This document shows positions 1-11,700 of a DNA stretch of 64,000 bases, one piece after another (the stretch's first letter is position 1; each line of letters opens with the position of its first letter). The position numbers and the translations under genes were made by a program. A model generated the notes under the pieces. The model had not been told where the DNA came from. It searched no databases and was given only the letters and a program-made list of their open reading frames with translations. The stretch lies in the NCBI GenBank assembly GCA_024516035.1, contig CM044964.1, positions 26,746,866-26,810,865 on the forward strand, in the 5' to 3' direction. Source of the stretch: Bactericera cockerelli (Eukaryota; Arthropoda; Insecta; Hemiptera; Triozidae).

Positions 1-137
1 AATGTCTAAGCCATATGGCCATATCCATATCCAGGTCCAATGTCTAAGCCATATTCAGATCCAATGTCTAAGCCATATCCAGGTCCAATGTCTAAGCCAT
101 ATCCAGATCCAATGTATAAGCCATATCCAGATCCAAT
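1..137. repeat. 24-bp minisatellite at left edge
   Basis: About five copies of a 24-bp unit (core ATGTCTAAGCCATATCCAG). The unit is a multiple of three and reads as an eight-residue Met-Ser-Lys-Pro-Tyr-Pro-Asp-Pro repeat on the plus strand. A SINE begins straight after it. It could be the end of a repeat-coding exon that starts left of the window, or a non-coding minisatellite; nothing here decides. Confidence 0.6.
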
Positions 138-505
138 GAGAGCTGCGATAACTCAGTGGTTAAGCAATCGCATGCCGTGCGGAAGGTCCGGGTTGAATAC
201 CCCGTACAGACAAAAAAATTGTATTCTTTGGTTACAGTTATTTGTAAGAGATATACATTCCGGTTAACCCAGATCCTAAATTTAGGTTAGATATTTTGTT
301 TGTAAGGGATACCTTCCGGTGCGCTCGTGTTGACCCAGCACCTAAGTGGGAAGTATTGTGTCACTTCTCGCCCATCAGAGGGGAGGCATACTACGGGATG
401 GGCAAGCTACATGCTACAACACTGACCACAAGTGTCTACAGTAGCTCTTGTTTCATGGCTACAAAATAAAAAAGGCTGTGAAACACTCATCTTTAAAACA
501 AAAAA
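138..505 (+). mobile_element. tRNA-derived SINE, family F
   Basis: An A-box-like start (AACTCAGTGGTTAAGC) is followed by a B-box-like GGTCCGGGTTGAATACC and a body ending GGCTGTGAAACACTCAT. The same family recurs at 24.3, 39.1 and 56.0 kb. This copy carries an internal duplication of the GATATACATTCCGGT / GATACCTTCCGGT part. Confidence 0.75.
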
Positions 506-515
506 CAGAAAAAAA

Positions 516-670
516 TCATGTAATGACTTCTTTCTGTAGTGTCCTCAACACCGATGCCACATTTCCTCTATGTACCGCGAAACTCACTCTTTGTCGGAAG
601 TACTCCCCTGCACGTCTCTCTTTAGTTTCAAGGAATTCAAGGACCATCATAGACTTAAAAATAGAATTGA
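516..670 (-). CDS. Possible terminal exon of an unrecognised gene
   Basis: On the minus strand an acceptor-like TTGGATCTAG at 671-672 is followed by 50 codons without a stop, ending in TGA at 518-516. Read with one base from an upstream exon, it gives a charged protein-like stretch with VLEFLETKERRAGEYF and VHRGNVASVLRTLQ, and the C-terminus KEVIT. Composition is more protein-like than the other short frames nearby. I do not recognise the family. Upstream exons were not found before the next repeats. It may be a real last exon, an exon remnant, or chance. Confidence 0.3.
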
Positions 671-1467
671 CTAGATCCAAGACAATAAGCATATTATTCT
701 GTCCGAAAGTTTCATATTCCTAATCCAATTTGGAATTAATTTAATTGCATACTGTAGCCATATTGTAAAAAAATATTGTTCTACGTCTCATTAACATCCA
801 CGTCAGTCCCAGCGGTGCCAGGGGTTAAACCCTCCATTCACTGGAAATTCACAAACCCGCTGCTACCCATATTAACCTCACCCAGCCTATATTAGTCCAG
901 GGATAGTTTTGATGATGTTGGTTTTGTTTTGCGAATGTAAAAATAAATTTATATCCATCTTGTGTACCTAATGTGTATTTTTATAACATAATAATGTCAT
1001 CCCAGCTAGATAAGTCCCATTACTCCAGTAGTAGTAAGCCCAAGACGCATTATTGTGGTGGACTTTCCAAAAGATGGCGAATAGATGGGAACAAAATAAT
1101 GTCGATTGAGATTCAGTTAGAAATAATTTACTTGTACATTTATAAACTGTTCAATTTGTAGAACAAAGTTGGATAAAATTAAATATAACATTAATAAGAA
1201 GCAATGACATAGTAAAATTATCTCTTGCAGGCTGGGGGTGCCAATGAGTTATCATTTATCAGATCTAGGTATATTGCATTTTCATTCCCAATAAATAATG
1301 AGACTTTGTTTAGAACGTCAGAGTAAAGGGACTCTTTAGTCTCATTCAGTACTGTTTTGTAGGCACTCTTCGTTTGCAAACAGGCGCAACAGATGTTGTT
1401 TTACTGGTAATTTCAAGGTCAAAAAGCAAGCAAGCAAGCCTTTCATAAACTACGTAGCTATGGCAAC
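671..1467. other. Intergenic, one SINE-E scrap
   Basis: AT-rich sequence without a supportable gene. Positions about 800-905 are a minus-strand fragment of SINE family E (CTCCATTCACTGG, AACCTCACCCAGCCT). Confidence 0.5.
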
Positions 1468-1536
1468 CAGGCGTGGCTGTGTTAAGGAGCTTCGGCATCA
1501 ACCCGGACCAAAAGAAAAAAAAGGGGTCAAGTCCTA

Positions 1537-1790
1537 ATCTTCTTACTCTATTACCTACTCTGTCTTATTCCGTTCAAAGTACAACAGTACTTCATGGAGC
1601 TGTAATGGAATTGAAATGTACATGAAAATAAATAAAGATACTTATTTAAAAAAAAGCAGGGTCGACGTTGTCCAACCTTATTGTTGAGATTGGTTGGCTT
1701 TGGCACATTTTTTACGGCTGGGTGCCCTTCCGAATGCCAACGATTTTATTTGATTGAACGTCCTGGATTAGGATGGGGGTTTTCAAGTCC
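1537..1790 (-). mobile_element. SINE family E fragment inside MITE M
   Basis: Minus-strand SINE-E body (GGCACATTTTTTACGGCTGG, CGTCCTGGATTAGGA), with its tail separated by about 80 bp of other AT-rich sequence. It is cut by MITE H at 1793. Confidence 0.6.
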
Positions 1791-1792
1791 TA

Positions 1793-1921
1793 GGGCGAAA
1801 TTAATAGACAAATTCTAAATCACAAGTCACTGCTAAGTGTTGGTTTTCCCTATCTTACACAGTACGCAATCTGTGACTTAACGCCACAGAGGTATTACAA
1901 AAACGTCTATTAATTCCGCCC
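1793..1921. mobile_element. MITE H (PIF/Harbinger-like), copy 1
   Basis: Terminal inverted repeats GGGCGAAATTAATAGAC and GTCTATTAATTCCGCCC, about 130 bp long, flanked by the 3-bp duplication CTA. Five copies lie in the window, all with 3-bp target duplications or near-duplications, as known for PIF/Harbinger elements. Confidence 0.8.
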
Positions 1922-2281
1922 CTAATGTCTATGTAAAATCATTAATTTCATATTTTTAGTGTTAGGAATTCGCGAAATATCATTCGCAATATCTTGAGAA
2001 TTTAAAATCCATTCTTCATAATCGACAGAACTACGAAACGGCTCGACAAAAATTATGACTCCCTATTTGGCACAGAGTTTCCTTTTGATATTTAGGTGCG
2101 CATGCGTACTAATTAGAAAGGATTTTTAAAAACTCCAAATACCTAGGACGCAAACCACGGGCAGAAACTTCAACGGCGACAAAATGAAGGGATTTAATTA
2201 GTGATAAGCACGTGATAATCTTTATTTTAAATTAGAATGTTGTGGCAGCACCCCCTATTTTTTTCCCACCAGCCGTGCCTG

Positions 2282-2759
2282 ATCTAATTCTAATGAGTGA
2301 GTAATGGCTGGTTAACATGAAATCGACAGTTACAATAACAGTGTGATAGCAAACTGAAGATGGATATATTTTTTTATACTCAACACCAACTTGGGCTTTT
2401 TTCCTTCCCTGTTCTTTTATAGATCTATAGGAAGTTTCAAGTACTGGAATCACCCCCAAAAAATTAAGAAATTATGTGAGAGTCATACAACAAGTTACGT
2501 AGGAAAGATCATGCTTACTTGTGACGACGCCCCGGAACTAGCATACACATTAACCCGTGAGTGGTGCGAAAAAAGAAGTAAAAGAGTGGTGTGGTGTAGA
2601 GAAAAAAATCTAACATATTTATTTTCCCTTTTTAGGGCAATTTCTCGTGGAATATTTTCTTATAAATTAAAAAATAGGCTGTATATTTGTATCAGTATTT
2701 GAAAAAGCACTTACCTGGTTGGTCACATGTTGTCATCATCTTCCGCTGCAGGGTGGGCG
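2282..2759. other. Intergenic, nothing recognised
   Basis: Open frames occur on both strands here, but none has a recognisable domain, codon pattern or splice context. I see no feature I can support. Confidence 0.4.
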
Positions 2760-3230
2760 CATTATTATTATTATTATTATTCAACAGTTTGGATCAATAT
2801 TAATTATTTACAATTTTTTATATACAGGTACAGTCAAAAGGTATAATTAATTAAAGATAAACAAAGTTTGATCAAGGGTGGTGATAATGCCTTTGGCATT
2901 CTCTTCCGCACCACTCTTGATAACAGGATATAATAACAGTTGGAAAGTATAATACAAAATATTTACAATTAAAACAACATGGGGGTATTAGCAACTTATA
3001 TACATATATTATTAATCCAAGGTAAACATATATTCTTTTAATATCATCTTAAACGACGTACGACTTTCCAAGATTCTCAGTTCCTCTGGAAGTCGATTCC
3101 ACAACCTTGCAGCATTAACAGCGAAACTCTTACTCATACGCATTGGTGGCAACGGAACATCCGCTCGAATGTATGCCCACTTGCCCACACACTGTGGGAC
3201 CTTTAAACTTGGACGATTTCCGGACACTAA
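2760..3230 (-). mobile_element. CR1/Jockey-type LINE 3' end
   Basis: Minus-strand frame 3227-3012 ends a LINE-type reverse transcriptase: SFAVNAARLWNRLPEELR and a later FK..LKEYMF match the C-terminal signature of CR1/L2/Jockey-group proteins. After the stop comes a 3' UTR with a hairpin (GAATGCC/GGCATT) and a terminal ATT repeat. 5'-truncated, so a dead copy. Confidence 0.7.
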
Positions 3231-3330
3231 TAATTAATTCCCCGTAATTTCTAGATCGGCACATTAAAGAAAACAATATTTTAGAATTAAAAATGCTGTA
3301 CAACACTCATTTTTTTAAGTTCGCAGGAAA

Positions 3331-3372
3331 AGATAGTGAAAGAAGAGACCGGTCTTTTCTTTCACTATCTTT
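3331..3372. repeat. Short perfect hairpin
   Basis: GATAGTGAAAGAAGAGACC is followed by its near-perfect inverse ending in CTTTCACTATC, with almost no loop. A second hairpin (GGGATCACCGAAGTT / AACTTCGGTGATCCC) lies at 3598-3630. Confidence 0.7.
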
Positions 3373-3680
3373 TCCTACATCTCAGAAAGGTAAAGTTTTT
3401 TAAATGCCGAAATCGAACGCCCGGAAGCCGAAATCGAACGCCACAGATGCGCTACGGAACCCCGACCCTTCAGTTGCAGTTGCGCCCTCTGCTCTTGGAA
3501 CCTGTGAATCCAAACACGTCGGATCTTGAAAAGTGATTTATGTTATATCTCCCAGAATGCCAGCATCACAAAGTCTTCACCTCGCTGGACAAAGTCTGGG
3601 ATCACCGAAGTTGCTTAACTTCGGTGATCCCACCAGAACCAGTGCATTCAAATCGCCATCGACTGAAGATGAGATTAATG

Positions 3681-4016
3681 CAGTAGAATCCGCTAACTCG
3701 AAATTTAAGGGACAAAAGCGTCATTTCGAGTTATCGAGAGTTTCAAAATATCGGGATTTCGAATAAAGATCGAAGTTATTATTATGCAAATTCGGAAAAG
3801 TTATATTTACATTAAGAATAAATACATACATTAAGAATAAAAAAAAAAAAAAAAAAATACATACAAGGAATATTTACAAAATAAAATTATAGAAAAAAAA
3901 AAAAAATGATCAAGAGTAGTCCTAATGCCAACGGCACGAGGTTCAACAAGGGACAATTATTTCGATTTAACGGGATTTTCGACCTATTGGGATTTCAAGT
4001 TAGCGAGATTCTACTG
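3681..4016. mobile_element. pogo/Tigger-like MITE with nested A-rich insertion
   Basis: Terminal inverted repeats CAGTAGAATC...GATTCTACTG with subterminal GCTAACTCGAAAT / ATTTCAAGTTAGCGAG, resembling pogo/Tigger ends. A LINE-like 3' tail with A-runs and a GCCAACGGC hairpin interrupts it around 3780-3945. Confidence 0.7.
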
Positions 4017-4766
4017 TATAAATAATTAATTTGTCTAAATTTCTGAAATCTAAATTAGCTTCTGCCTGGTACACTGATTTTATGACACATGGGCCCGGGA
4101 TGTAACTTTTTAGACACACAATGATAATACTGGGACGTTGCTTGTGATGTGTGTTCCCTTCTCCGTTCTAGCAGAAAACAGTTCATTGTGCTTCATCATA
4201 CCCGTTTCCATTTGTTTTTTCTCGAAATTGCGCTGCTTTTGCCTGCCTGAGCAACCACACATTTAGTACCTATAAGTATTGTACTTGAATAAATAATATG
4301 TCGAATAAACTATAAATTATAAATTCTAAATTCTAATAATATTTACAGAAGTTTACAGTTTAAGAGTAATTAAAAAATAGACTTGGTATTGGTAAAGGTA
4401 GTGCTATCGGCTACGAAAGCTCTTTGTCACTGCAACCTTAGATAGATATTTTGTAATTATAGACTTATAATTACATTTTTTTAAATGAATAAGTAAGTGT
4501 AGAACTGAGAGCCATGATAGAGGGAAAGCTGATTCTGTTCTTGTCAATTCTGGTGATAAGGTGCGGTGAACATTTGGCAACTCTACAGGGTCTTACAGGA
4601 CCTATTGGTAAGAACTTTCTTTCAGACCGTCTCAATAAATAATATAATAAGTAGGTCACAATAGCCAATACTTTTGATGGCTATCGAGAGAGCACTCCAA
4701 GTCGCTAACCATTGGAGGAGGAAAATTTGATGATAGGAAGAGGACACGGAAAGTAAGTAAGTAATA
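4017..4766. other. Non-coding stretch
   Basis: AT-rich. The 65-codon minus frame at 4471-4668 has no recognisable domain. No exon could be supported, although the 5' exon(s) of the 5.7 kb gene must lie somewhere upstream. Confidence 0.4.
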
Positions 4767-4945
4767 GCCGACCTCCGTGGCTCAGTGGTTAAGAGCATTG
4801 GTTACTGACCCGGAGGTTGCGGGTTCGAATCCCGGCCGGAGCGGAAATTTCTGACCGAAATTTTCCGTTTCCGGCATGGCATGGATGTAAAGGTAAAGGG
4901 CCCTGAAGTAATGCGAAAGCGGTTCCGGGGCACACTTACCTTTTT
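4767..4945 (+). mobile_element. tRNA-derived SINE, family C
   Basis: A-box GTGGCTCAGTGG and B-box GGGTTCGAATCCC lie 35-40 bp apart, followed by a body with CCGTTTCCGGCATGG and a T-rich tail. A second copy lies at 35983-36165. Confidence 0.85.
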
Positions 4946-5174
4946 TAAAAAAAGGTCATAATAGATCTTAACAGAGGTCGGTGTGCTAATTGGTGCTTCT
5001 CTTGTGGAACTCCAACCAGTCTATATAAATCTCAATAGGTATAGTGTTGTAATCAACATCTTATTTTTTCTTCTTCTTTTTTTTTGTACTTGAACATACT
5101 TTTTGGATGTAACTTTTGAAGCAACATACCTACTGTAATCAAACCTCTTTTACAGCAAGCAAAAATCGATTTTC

Positions 5175-5735
5175 GCTAAATTCATATTTCAGGTTATCCA
5201 GCTGTTTCTTTCTCCATTACATTTTTGCTAAATTCATATTTCAGGTCGTCTAATGTTTTTATCTCCATTACATTTCCGCTAAATTCATATTTCAGGTCAT
5301 GTAGCTGTTTCTTTCTTCATTACATTTTTGCTAACTTCATATTTCAGGTCATGTAGGTAACTGTTTCTTTCTTCATTACATTTTCGCTAAATTCACATTT
5401 CAGGTCATGTCGGTAACTGTTTCTTTCTTCATTACATTTTCGCTAAATTCATGTGTCAGGTCATGTAGGTAACTGTTTCTTTCTTCATTACATTTTCGCT
5501 AAATTCACATTTCAGGTCATGTAGGTAACTGTTTCTTTCTTCATTACATTTTCACTAAATTCATATTTCAGATCATATAGCAGTTTCTTTCTTCATTACA
5601 TTTTCGCTAAATTCAAATTTCAGGTCATGTAGGTAACTGTTTCTTTCTCTATTACATTTTTGCTAAATTCATATTTCAGGTCATGTAGGTAACTGTTTCT
5701 TTCTTCATTACATTTTCGCTAAATTCATATTTCAG
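5175..5735 (+). repeat. Minisatellite made of duplicated splice acceptors
   Basis: About ten tandem units of 50-56 bp run TTTCTTTCTTCATTACATTT, then CGCTAAATTCATATTTCAG, then GTCATGTAG. Each carries a pyrimidine-rich tract, an AG acceptor and the first bases of the exon that starts at 5736, so the array ends on a real 3' splice site. Several units continue GTCATGTAG|GTAACT, placing a donor-like site 9 nt after the acceptor. Confidence 0.9.
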
Positions 5736-8700
5736 GTCATGTAGCTGTTTCCTGCACACTTGGAGGGACCGCAGGCTGTTCCGCTTATTGCAGTCTGTTT
5801 GAAGGCAAAACGAAAATCGGAAAATGTGTGAGGGAAGGTTGGGGTAACTGGAAAACCTGCGTGTGCGAGGAAAAGCCAGTGGAAAAAGTGGATTACACGT
5901 ATCAGATCAATACCTTGCGCATGGGGTTGCTGCAACTGTTGGGTCTGTACAGATACACTGACCCGCTGAGGGATTGGGTGAGGTCTGCGTTCACCAGAAC
6001 AGACAACATGCAATATGTTATCTTCGATAAGAGAACGATTTATAGTCTGTTAAGCGTGCTCAGACCACACGTCAAGTTCGATGTGAATTTTTACAAGAGT
6101 TTCTTCTCCACTCTGTTCTTGGATAGAGAGTCCAAGATCCCCGAGAATGGTATCGAAAATGCCGCGCAGAAAATGTTTACTGTGGGCGAAAATTGGGACG
6201 AAAGAACTATGTTGGAATCTCTGGACGAAATATTTAAGACCAACATCAACGCGACATCGTTTGATTACAACCCGACGTATGTTCAGAAGTTAGTGGATAT
6301 TTTCTTGCCGTTCTTAGAACCAGAGGACTCACAGGTTCAGGAAATTGACGAAAACAACGAAAAGACGTTGACAACGCGTCACGCGGATGACTATAAATTT
6401 CAGCCAAACTCGAAAAGTGTAAAATATCGTGTTATAGAACCAGGTACTGACAAGAAGACCGTGAAATACAAATTAATAGGACCCGATAGTACTCGCAATG
6501 ACAAGAATAATGTGAAATACAGTTTTATAAATCCCGATGGTATCACAAATGAGAAAAAGAATATGAAATACAGTATTATAAATCCCGATGGTACCACAAA
6601 TGACGAAAAAAATATGAAATACCATATCATGAATCCCGATGGTACCACAAATGACGAAAAAAATATGAAATACCATATCATGAATCCCGATGGTACCACA
6701 AATGACAAGAACAATGTTAAACACAGTATTATAAAATCCGATGGTACCACCGATGGCAAAAGTGTTGAGAAATTCAACGACATAGAACTCGATAGAGCGG
6801 ACGACAAAACTGTGAAATCCACAGTTCGTCCGTTACCCGTTTCAAATAACCCAACTGGTGATTCTGGCGAAACAAACTCTGAATCAGGAAAGAATGACAT
6901 GACTTTAAGTGAACATGAAATCAATGACAAAGACAAAACTAATGAAAAAACTCGTGACATTGACTACAAAGACACTAGCATACGCTCCGGACAATTTTGA
7001 GAATTCGGTAGGGATAAACAGAGCAATATCACCGGTTGATTACGATGAAAATGGTTCCAATATGGGAATATTGAACAAAAACCTTGTGGGTAAACCGTTA
7101 GATACTAAATCTGAAAAGAATAATGTTAATTTTAAACAGTTCCCAATAAATACTGAATTAGGTCAAAATAATGTGAATATAAATTTAAACCCCGTAAATT
7201 TTGTTTCGGACTCCGAAAAAACTAACCTTGATATTAATTTGAAACTGGAGCCATTAGATTCTGGTATGAGTAAAGAATACATGAAAGTTACTGGTGATAC
7301 ACCGACTGGACAAGGTGAATCCTATCTAACAACACCTGGATCAGGTCGTACTGATTCCAAAATTAAACAAGTAAATTCACAAGTACATGTACCTTTACGA
7401 ACTTTGAATGGAGGATATATAAACAGTGATTCTTATAGACCTAGAAGAGTGGTATCCCAAATGAAGCCAATAGAGAGCCCAGGAAGAAATCAGAATGGTG
7501 TATCGACTATTACCCCAAATAGCAATCGCATAAGAACAGCACCTTTAGAAAGAAATGCCATTGAACGTATAGAACCGTATAGAAGAAACATAAATCCACC
7601 AACCAAAGATCTGAACTCAGTAAATGGTTTTGATTATTCGAACAGAGAACTAGAATTAAACCCCAATCACCGTCAAATTGAAACTACTGAATGGAGTAAA
7701 TTTCCGATAATAGTCAACACTAATAGTCTTAAAAACAACAATGACAACGAAGAACTAAATCCTAACCTAAGAAGAAATCCTGTACATAATAGAAAAGAAG
7801 ACCTGAGATCTGACCCAATAAAAACAAGTCACAACAACAATGATCTAAGAAGACTTACTAACACTAATAACGAAAAAGAACCAAATCCAAACCCAACTGA
7901 TAATGGTCCTTATTACAACAACAATGAAAAATTGAGACCTGAATCAGGAAGAACTACTGGTCCTAACCACAATAATGAGGAAATGAGGCCTAACCTTGAG
8001 GAAAATATCAGTTCTTACAACAACAAAGAAGTAAGGCCTGAACTTAGTGGAAATACTAGTCCTTTTAACAGAAACAATGGAAATATACCGGAACAATATC
8101 AAGGAGATCGAAATGGTGAACCAACCGGATTGTTTTTCAGACATCCTTTGGATAATCAGATAAACTCTTTAATAAATACTGAACCGTACAGATATCAAAG
8201 TCCAGACGTTTGGCCATCATCGACAGGTATTCAGGAACCACTGACAGATACTCAGCAACCATCTACAAGAATAAGGGAGCGATCAACAGGTATGCCTCAC
8301 GTAACAGAAAATCCTGTTCCAAACGAAAATGAAGACTTGTGGTCTGACCCAAGAAAAAATACTAGCCCACAAAACAACAACAATGAAGAATTTAGACATG
8401 GTAGATATGAAAGTCCACCACGTTTTCAACAACCATCGAGAGATACTCATCAAACATGGACAGATACTCGGCAACCATCGAAAGGTATTTGGGAACCATC
8501 GAACGGTATTCAGCACCCTTCGACAGTGAATACTAATCCGTATAGTATGCAGCACCCTTCGACAATGAATACTGATCCGTACAGATATCAACGTTCACAC
8601 AATTGGCCATCATCAACAGATATTCAGCAACCATCTACGAGGATAAAGGAACCATCGACAGGTTTACCTCACGTAACAGGAAATCCTGTTCCTAACGAAA

Positions 8701-11700
8701 ACGAAGACTTGTGGTCTGACCCAAGACAAAATACTAGTCCACAAAACAACAATAATGGAGATTTTAGACGTGATAGATATGAAAATCCAACAGATATTCA
8801 ACAACAATGGCCAGGTGCTCAGCAACCATCGACAGGTATGCCTCACGTAACAGAAAATCCTGTTCCAAACGAAAATGAAGACTTGTGGTCTGACCCAAGA
8901 AAAAATACCAGCCCACAAAACAACAACAATGAAGAATTTAGACCTGGTAGATATGAAAGTCCAACACGTTTTCAACAACCATCGAGAGATACTCATCAAA
9001 CATGGACAGATACTCGGCAACCATCGAAAGGTATTTGGGAACCATCGAACGGTATTCAGCACCCTTCGACAATGAATACTGATCCGTACAGATATCAACG
9101 TTCACACAATTGGCCATCATCAACAGATATTCAGCAACCATCTACGAGGATAAAGGAACCATCGACAGGTTTACCTCACGTAACAGGAAATCCTGTTCCT
9201 CACGAAAACGAAGATTTGTGGTCTGACCCAAGACAAAATACTAGTCCACAAAACAACATTATTGGAGATTTTAGACGTGATAGATATGAAAGTCCAACAG
9301 ATACTCAGCAACCATCTACAAGGATAAGGGAGCCATCAACAGTTATGCCTCACGTAACAGGAAATCGTGTTCCTAACGAAAACGAAGACTTGTGGTCTGA
9401 CCCAAGACAAAATACTAGTCCACAAAACAACATTAATGGAGATTTTAGACGTGATAGATATGAAAATCCAACAGATATTCAACAACAATGGCCAGATGCT
9501 CAGCAACCATCGACAGGTATGCCTCACGTAACAGGAAATCCTGTTCCTCACGAAAACGAATATTTGTGGTCTGACCCAAGACAAAATACTAGTCCACAAA
9601 ACAACATGATTGGAGATTTAAGACGTGATAGATATGAAAGTCCAACAGATACTCAGCAACCAACTACAAGGATAAGGGAACCATCGACAGGTATGCCTCA
9701 CGTAACAGGAAATCCTGTTCCTCACGAAAACGAAGACTTGTGGTCTGACCCAAGAAAAACTACTAGTCCACAAAACAACAATAATGGAGATTTTAGACCT
9801 GATAGATATGAAAGTCCAACAGATATTCAACAACCATGGCCAGGTGCTCAGCAACCATCGACAGGTATGCCTCACGTAACAGAAAATCCTGTTCCTCACG
9901 AAAACGAAGATTTGTGGTCTGACCCAAGACAAAATACTAGTCCACAAAACAACATTATTGGAGATTTTAGACGTGATAGATATGAAAGCCCAACAGATAC
10001 TCAGCAACCAACTACAAGGATAAGGGAACCATCGACAGGTATGCCTCACGTAACAGGAAATCGTTTTCTTAACGAAAACGAAGACTTGTGGTCTGACCCA
10101 AGAAAAACTACTAGTCCACAAAACAACAATAATGGAGATTTTAGACCTGATAGATATGAAAGTCCAACAGATACTCAGCAACCATCTACAAGGATAAGGG
10201 AACCATCGACAGGTATGCCTCACGTAACAGGAAATCGTGTTCCTAACGAAAACGAAGACTTGTGGTCTGACCCAAGAAAAACTACTAGTCCACAAAACAA
10301 CAATAATGGAGATTTTAGACCTGATAGATATGAAAGTCCAACAGATACTCAGCAACCATCTACAAGGATAAGGGAACCATCGACAGGTATGCCTCACGTA
10401 ACAGGAAATCGTGTTCCTAACGAAAACGAAGACTTGTGGTCTGACCCAAGAAAAACTACTAGTCCACAAAACAACAATAATGGAGATTTTAGACCTGATA
10501 GATATGAAAGTCCAACAGATACTCAGCAACCATCTACAAGGATAAGGGAGCCATCGACAGGTATGCCTCACGTAACAGGAAATCCTGCTCCTAACGAAAA
10601 CGAAGACTTGTGGTCTGACCCAAGACAAAATACTAGTCCACAAAAGAACAATAATGGAGATTTTCGACGTGATAGATATGAAAGTCCAACACGTTTTCAA
10701 CAACCATCGAGAGATACTCATCAAACATGGACAGATACTCGGCAACCATCGAAAGGTATTTGGGAACCATCGAACGGTATTCAGCACCCTTCGACAGTGA
10801 ATACTAATCCGTATGGTATGCAGCACCCTTCGACAATGAATACTGATCCGTACAGATATCAACGTTCACACAATTGGCCATCATCAACAGATATTCAGCA
10901 ACCATCTACGAGGATAAAGGAACCATCGACAGTTATGCCTCGCGTAACAGGAAATTCTGTTCCTAACAAAAACGAAGATTTGTTGTCTGACCCAAGACAA
11001 AATACTAGTCCACAAAACAACATTAATGGAGATTTTAGACGTGATAGATATGAAAGTCCAACAGATATTCAACAACAATGGCCAGGTGCTCAGCAACCAT
11101 CGACAGGTATGCCTCACGTAACAGGAAATCCTGTTCCTCACGAAAACGAAGATTTGTGGTCTGACCCAAGACAAAATACTAGTCCACAAAACAACATTAT
11201 TGGAGATTTTAGACGTGATAGATATGAAAGTCCAACAGATACTCAGCAACCAACTACAAGGATAAGGGAACCATCGACAGGTATGCCTCACGTAACAGGA
11301 AATCCTGTTCCTAACGAAAACGAAGACTTGTGGTCTGACCCAAGACAAAATACTAGTCCACAAAACAACATTAATGGAGATTTTAGACGTGATAGATATG
11401 AGGAAATGAGACCTAGCCTTGCGGAAAATACTAGTTCTTACAACAACGAAAAAGTAAAGCCTGAACTTGGTGGAAATACTAGTCCTTCTAGCGGAAACAA
11501 CGAAAATATACCGGATCCGAGTAGAAATAATAGAGAGATAGGACAACAATATCAAGGAGATTGGAATGGTGAACCAACTGGATTGTTTTTCAGACATCCT
11601 TTGGATAATAAGTACAGAAATCCAGACGTTTGGTCACCATCGACAGGTATTCCTAACGTAATACAAAATCCTCTTCCTAACCCAAGAAAAACTACTAATC

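Larger units (their letters stand above)
1468..2281. mobile_element. hAT-like MITE M, interrupted by nested repeats
   Basis: Left end CAGGCGTGGCTGTG and right end CAGCCGTGCCTG are inverted. Subterminal parts (TTAAGGAGCT, GGCAGCACCCCC) match the intact copy at 53999-54255. It is expanded by a SINE-E fragment and MITE H. No clear target duplication remains at this copy. Confidence 0.6.

Noticed and set aside
6400..6960. 186-codon minus frame
   Set aside because: Antisense shadow of the 17-residue repeat region; hydrophobic because of complement bias.
9618..10862. 414-codon minus frame rich in Trp, Cys and Ile
   Set aside because: Antisense of the 174-bp coding repeats.
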